From: Solidesulfovibrio alcoholivorans DSM 5433
GTDB taxonomy: Bacteria; Desulfobacterota; Desulfovibrionia; Desulfovibrionales; Desulfovibrionaceae
DNA: 44,803 bases
Reading direction: 5' to 3'
Assembly (NCBI RefSeq): GCF_000702665.1
Contig: NZ_JNJA01000023.1
Location: 1-44,803, forward strand
Positions 41,582 to 44,803 of the stretch are shown here, piece by piece. The notes under the pieces were generated by a model, which saw only the letters and a program-made list of their open reading frames with translations, was not told the DNA's origin and made no database searches. Both the position numbers and the translations under genes were made by a program. Position 1 is the stretch's first letter. The number at the start of each line of letters is the position of its first letter.

Positions 41582-42883
41582 TCAATTTTGCGTCGTCGGA
41601 AAAAGTGCGGCCAGCAGGTACATGGAGCCGCAGGCCAGCACCGTGCCTTCCAGGTCGCGCACGGCGGCCAGGGCGGCGGCCGGATCGGGCACGGCCACGG
41701 CGCGTTCGCCCAGGGCGGCGACGACCTGCGCGGCGGGGCGCGAGCGCGAAATTTCCGGCAGCTCCGGCACGAAGATGGGGCCCGTGGTGAGCTTTGCCGC
41801 CAGGGGGGCCATGGCTTCGAGGTCCTTGTCCGCGAGGCAGGTGAAGATCATGGCCGCGGGCGTGATGCGAAGCGCGGGGAGCGCCTCGGCCAGGGCGGCC
41901 AGGGCCGGCGGGTTGTGGGCGCTGTCCACGAGCAGCGCGGCCCGCGTCTGCGGCAGTTGCAGCAGGTGCAGCCGGCCGGGCAGGAAGGTCCCGGCCAGGG
42001 CGCGGGCGATGGCGTCGGTATCGGGCGTTATGCCGAGGATATCGGCGCAAATCGTGAACCCGGCCAGGGCCAGGGAGGCGTTTCGGGCCTGGTGCGGCCC
42101 GGCCAGGCGCAGCTTGACCGGCGGCGTACGCAGGGATTTCCCGCCGAAACGCAGCACGGCCTTGCGCGTGGCCGGGTTGTAGGCAGCGAGTTCCTGGGCT
42201 TCGAGAAGCCGCGTGCCGCGCGCGGCGGCCTCCCGGCGCAGCACGGCCATGGCCTCGGGCGGTTGCGGCCCGGTGACGGCCACGCCGCCGGGTACGAGCG
42301 CGCCGGCCTTGTCCCGGGCGATGTCGGCCAGGGTCGGGCCGATGATTGCGGCGTGGTCCATGCCGATGGGGCCAAAGAGCACGAGGTCGCGCCCCAGGGC
42401 GGTGGTGGCGTCGCCCGCGCCGCCGAGCCCGGCCTCGTACACGGCGGCCTCGGCGCCGTTTTGCGTGAAGAGCCGGGCGGCCATGGCGGTGAGCAGCTCG
42501 AAATAGGTGAGGCGGTTTTTTTCGCCGCCGCCGGCCGTGGCCGCGAGCACGGCGTTTGCCGCCGCGACCCAGTCCGCCTCCTCGCACATGCGCCCGCCCA
42601 TGAGGATGCGCTCGCGCACGCTGACGAAATGGGGCGAGAGGTAGAGCCCGGTCGGCAGGCCGTGGGCGGCGAGCATGGCCGCGAGCAGGGCCGCGGTCGA
42701 GCCTTTGCCGTTGGTGCCGACGACCTGCACGGCCAGATGGGGCAGGCTCGTGAGGCCGAGTCCGGCCAGCGCCGCGACCATCCGGTGCGGCGAAAGCTCC
42801 ATGTGAAAGAGGCCGAGGCTGTCGAGGTAGGCCGCAAAGGCGGCGAAATCGGGGAATTCAGATGGTGATGACGTCATTTTCAC
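41582..42883 (-). CDS. folC: Folylpolyglutamate synthase / dihydrofolate synthase
   Basis: A 433-residue Mur-ligase-family enzyme that adds glutamate to dihydropteroate and folates. The ATP loop is GTNGKGSTAALL (from residue 57), followed by LYLSPHFVSVRERI. Later come YFELLTAMAARLF, AVYEAGLGGAGDATTAL, FGPIGMDHAAIIG and LLVDSAHNPPALAAL, all typical of FolC. I used GTG 42883, which has AGG at a good distance; ATG 42877 is also possible. The start overlaps the end of the upstream hydrolase gene by 26 bases, suggesting coupled translation. Cytoplasmic. Confidence 0.95.
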   Translation of the reverse strand: MKMTSSPSEFPDFAAFAAYLDSLGLFHMELSPHRMVAALAGLGLTSLPHLAVQVVGTNGKGSTAALLAAMLAAHGLPTGLYLSPHFVSVRERILMGGRMCEEADWVAAANAVLAATAGGGEKNRLTYFELLTAMAARLFTQNGAEAAVYEAGLGGAGDATTALGRDLVLFGPIGMDHAAIIGPTLADIARDKAGALVPGGVAVTGPQPPEAMAVLRREAAARGTRLLEAQELAAYNPATRKAVLRFGGKSLRTPPVKLRLAGPHQARNASLALAGFTICADILGITPDTDAIARALAGTFLPGRLHLLQLPQTRAALLVDSAHNPPALAALAEALPALRITPAAMIFTCLADKDLEAMAPLAAKLTTGPIFVPELPEISRSRPAAQVVAALGERAVAVPDPAAALAAVRDLEGTVLACGSMYLLAALFPTTQN

Positions 42884-43643
42884 GAAGGAGCCTGTAGGCG
42901 CGCCCGGCCAGTTCGGTTTCGAGTTCCTGCCGGATCTGGGCGGCGAAAGGGGCTTTCATATGGTAGATGAGGATTTCGGGCCTGGCCGCGAGTTTGTCGA
43001 GTTCGGCGTGCAGCATCCGCGGGGTCAGGTGCCTGGAGGCTTGGGCCAGGGCCTGCATGGACGAGGGAAAGGAAGCCTCGGTGATGAGGCGGGACAGGGA
43101 AAAGGGCAGGCTGTCCAGGTAGCGCCAGATGGTGTCGCTTGGGCCGGTGTCCCCGGTGTAGGCGATGTTGTGCGCGCCGCCGTCCTCCCACAGGACGAAG
43201 CCCGAGGCGGCCTTGGCGTGGTTGACGGGAAAGGCGGCCACGGAAAGTCCGCCGAGGATCACCGGGACGCCGGGCGTCATGGGGGCGTAGGTGAGCACGG
43301 GCGAGTTCTGGGGGATGACGGTGAAATCGGGCCAGATAGTGTCGTTGAGCAGGTGTGTGGCAATGGCGTCGAGGACTTCGGGCAGTCCGTGGATGGCCAG
43401 GGGAGGTCTGTTGTTTTTCCCGGCGAAGCATTCGATCAGGTTGTCGGCGAGGAAGAGGATGTCCTTGATGTGATCCAGGTGGGGATGGGTGACGAAAATA
43501 TGTTCGATGCGGGCCTGCGCGGCCAGATCGATGGCGGAGGTGACGGTTCCGGCGTCGAGGAGCACGGAATCGTTGACCAGAAAGGAAGTCAGGTTGTGGC
43601 CGGGCAGGTCCGAGCCGGAGCAGCCGAGCACGCGCAGGTTCAT
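42858..43643 (-). CDS. Metallo-beta-lactamase-fold hydrolase, class II cAMP phosphodiesterase-like
   Basis: A 261-residue cytoplasmic protein from ATG 43643, with GGAGGGAG directly upstream (the frame stays open to 43709). The metal-binding HxHxDH motif is VTHPHLDHIKD (His53, His55, Asp57, His58). Later ligands lie in VNHAKAASG, YTGDTGPSD and ILIYHMK. The long substrate segment and the ILLDAGTVTSAI start match the class II cyclic-nucleotide phosphodiesterase subgroup (PDE1/CpdP type), although RNase Z-like hydrolases share the fold. It is translationally linked to folC. Activity on cAMP is an inference. Confidence 0.85.
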   Translation of the reverse strand: MNLRVLGCSGSDLPGHNLTSFLVNDSVLLDAGTVTSAIDLAAQARIEHIFVTHPHLDHIKDILFLADNLIECFAGKNNRPPLAIHGLPEVLDAIATHLLNDTIWPDFTVIPQNSPVLTYAPMTPGVPVILGGLSVAAFPVNHAKAASGFVLWEDGGAHNIAYTGDTGPSDTIWRYLDSLPFSLSRLITEASFPSSMQALAQASRHLTPRMLHAELDKLAARPEILIYHMKAPFAAQIRQELETELAGRAYRLLRENDVITI

Positions 43644-43756
43644 GTCTCCCTCCTGGTTGCGGGGGCGGCCGGGGACAGGCAGTTTGAGCCCGGTGCGGTG
43701 TTTCGTCAAGGGTGGTCTTGACCGCGCGTGGGGGCTTGTTTAGGTTTGGCGACCGC

Positions 43757-43833
43757 GCGCCCGTAGCTCAGTCGGATAGAGCATCTGCCTTCTAAGCAGA
43801 CGGCCGCAGGTTCGAATCCTGCCGGGCGCACCA
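43757..43833 (+). tRNA. tRNA-Arg (anticodon TCT)
   Basis: A 77-base cloverleaf. GCGCCCG pairs with CGGGCGC in the acceptor stem, discriminator A is followed by an encoded CCA (43831-43833), the D stem is GCTC/GAGC, and the anticodon stem is TCTGC/GCAGA. The loop contains TCT, which reads AGA codons. The T arm is GCAGGTTCGAATCCTGC. The base composition changes right after it, as at a tRNA used for integration. Confidence 0.96.
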
Positions 43834-44018
43834 CAAAGATTTCAAGGGGTTAAGTCAGTTTTGGCTTGGCCCCGTTATCTTTTTGGATAACCTTCCTGGA
43901 TAACATCTTGGCCAACCATACGGGATTACGCGGGAATTTTGGATAACATTCGAGCAGATGCTGTCCCGCGCATAGGCAGACGGCCAATTTTCTTGTAGAA
44001 AGGATCGGTCTGTGTAGA
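43834..44018. other. Island-edge non-coding stretch with three TGGATAAC repeats
   Basis: No gene is seen. The octamer TGGATAAC occurs at 43884-43891, 43897-43904 and 43940-43947, two of them within TTTTGGATAAC. Short direct repeats just past the 3' end of a tRNA are typical of attachment sites and integrase arm sites. No integrase gene is present in the window, and no second copy of the tRNA 3' end is visible, so att limits cannot be set. Confidence 0.4.
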
Positions 44019-44501
44019 TTAATGATGTTCTTCTTTCCTAGCTAAGCCGATGTCGCGGAAAAGTCGAAACTCTGAAATTGCTTTCTCTCCATAGATCAAT
44101 ACTCGTTCTAAAAACTCTCGGTATGAATTTTCTTCCAAGATATCCACGGGAATATGGAGATTGTGCGTGTCGACTTTTTGTCTGTGCAATTGTGTCGTAA
44201 TTGGCAATTCAAGTTTTTCTTTGTCAAACCCTGTAAGGTGATGCCATTTTGAAAACATAAATATATAATTACCAAAATCAAAATATTTTTTATATGTATT
44301 GTCGTATTTAATTTTTTCCTCTTGATTCAGAAATTTAAACCATACAGGTTCTAGATGTAATGGTTCTATATATGAGAACAGTGGGTCAAGTTTTTCCGAA
44401 AGCGTTAGAAGAAAATATTTTTGCAGCCACATGTCTTCGAACTCATCTTGAAATTCATACCATGTTCTGAGTTTGATATTTGTTTGCTCTGAAGCGCTGA
44501 A
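44019..44501 (-). pseudogene. AT-rich hypothetical gene, 5' end cut by the insertion sequence
   Basis: The frame from ATG 44432 to the stop at 44019 gives 137 residues (MWLQKYFLLTLSEKLDPLF...). The same frame continues upstream without a stop to the insertion-sequence border at 44501, adding protein-like sequence (TNIKLRTWYEFQDEFED). I therefore read it as a C-terminal remnant. It is rich in aromatic and charged residues (YDNTYKKYFDFGNYIFMFSKWHHLTGF), has no recognised motif, and has base composition far below the chromosome's GC. This suggests recent transfer. An alternative is a complete short gene starting at 44432. Confidence 0.6.
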
Positions 44502-44803
44502 TGAGGTGGTCCGGCTTGGTTGGACAGGTTGGCGGCGGGGTTAAGCTATAGTCCGGTTGGTGCTCATGCCGCCTTGGAGGCCGAGTGGCCCTCCCGGTAT
44601 ACGTCCATGGGGCGACGACCGTCAAAAGCCGAATGCGGCCGCTGCTCGTTGTAGAAGCGGAACCAGTCTCCAAGGACTTGGCGGGCCTGGCTCCCGGTTT
44701 CGAGTTCCCGCAGGTAGACGCACTCCCATTTCACAGAGCGCCACAGCCGCTCGATAAAAACATTGTCCATCCATCGACCTTTGCCGTCCATGGAGATGGC
44801 GAC
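44502..44803 (-). mobile_element. IS3-type insertion sequence, right end (continues beyond window)
   Basis: GC-rich DNA resumes abruptly at 44502. The outer end reads TGAGGTGGTCCGGCTTGGTT, so the element would start TG and, read on the coding strand, end CA, as IS3-family ends do. It contains the 3' end of the transposase (44564-44803). The other end and the target-site duplication lie outside the window. The exact border is inferred from the composition change and the TG/CA ends. Confidence 0.75.
44564..44803 (-). CDS. IS3-family transposase OrfB, C-terminal fragment
   Basis: The frame is open at the window edge (VAISMDGKGRW...) and covers the last 80 codons. The catalytic Glu of the DDE triad is in MDNVFIERLWRSVKWECVYLRE, which matches the IS3 pattern DNxxxExxxxxxKxE. 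It is followed by LGDWFRFYNEQRPHSAFDGRRPMDVY, the usual end of the rve integrase core. The first two catalytic Asp residues and OrfA are outside the window, so whether the element is intact cannot be judged. Confidence 0.93.
   Translation of the reverse strand, partial: VAISMDGKGRWMDNVFIERLWRSVKWECVYLRELETGSQARQVLGDWFRFYNEQRPHSAFDGRRPMDVYREGHSASKAA

Noticed and set aside
44455..44673. A 72-residue minus-strand frame spanning the insertion-sequence border
   Set aside because: It is in a different frame from both the transposase and the remnant gene and has no protein-like pattern.

Overview
The window is high-GC DNA that reads like a chromosome of a sulfate reducer of the Desulfovibrionaceae (Desulfovibrio/Solidesulfovibrio type). 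This rests on the gene set and order: a periplasmic cobaltochelatase CbiK with a BtuCDF-like importer and CobI, separate selA and selB genes, and deltaproteobacterial forms of the ribosomal and RNA polymerase proteins. The species assignment is inference; the sequence was not searched against any database.

Region 1 (1-12605, + strand) is the classic translation and transcription cluster: tuf (3' end), rpmG, tRNA-Trp, secE, nusG, rplK, rplA, L10 leader, rplJ, rplL, attenuator-like hairpin, rpoB, rpoC and a strong terminator. Region 2 (12818-17770, - strand) holds a lemA/DUF2207 membrane pair, then a 662-base non-coding gap with two palindromes, then a two-gene TPR operon whose first product carries a degenerate receiver domain. 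Region 3 (17882-21160, + strand) has a protein that looks like a fused receiver and histidine kinase with its catalytic residues replaced, and a cytoplasmic molybdopterin oxidoreductase.

Region 4 (21124-27266, - strand) is a five-gene cell-surface or lipid-glycan cluster: SAM methyltransferase, GT-C-like membrane protein, two family 2 glycosyltransferases and a radical SAM protein. Region 5 (27360-31975, - strand) is a tightly overlapped cobalamin operon (cbiK, permease, ATPase, binding protein, cobI) behind a cobalamin riboswitch with a visible expression platform. Two small genes lie beside it: a 122-residue exported protein (-) and a 37-residue single-span membrane protein (+).

Region 6 (32692-43643) is mixed: selB and an M18 aminopeptidase (-), an AT-rich Cache-GGDEF diguanylate cyclase (+), a Tat-exported PLP enzyme (+), and selA, folC and a metallo-beta-lactamase-fold hydrolase (-). 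Region 7 (43757-44803) starts with tRNA-Arg(TCT) and then changes to AT-rich accessory DNA: a repeat-bearing non-coding stretch, a gene remnant cut at its 5' end, and an IS3-type insertion sequence running off the window. This looks like the edge of a genomic island.

Most of the window is conserved housekeeping DNA. I did not find a clearly new multi-gene system. The best leads are the catalytically degenerate signalling proteins, the radical SAM/glycosyltransferase cluster, the palindrome-bearing gap at 14638-15299, the Tat-exported PLP enzyme, and the tRNA-Arg island edge.
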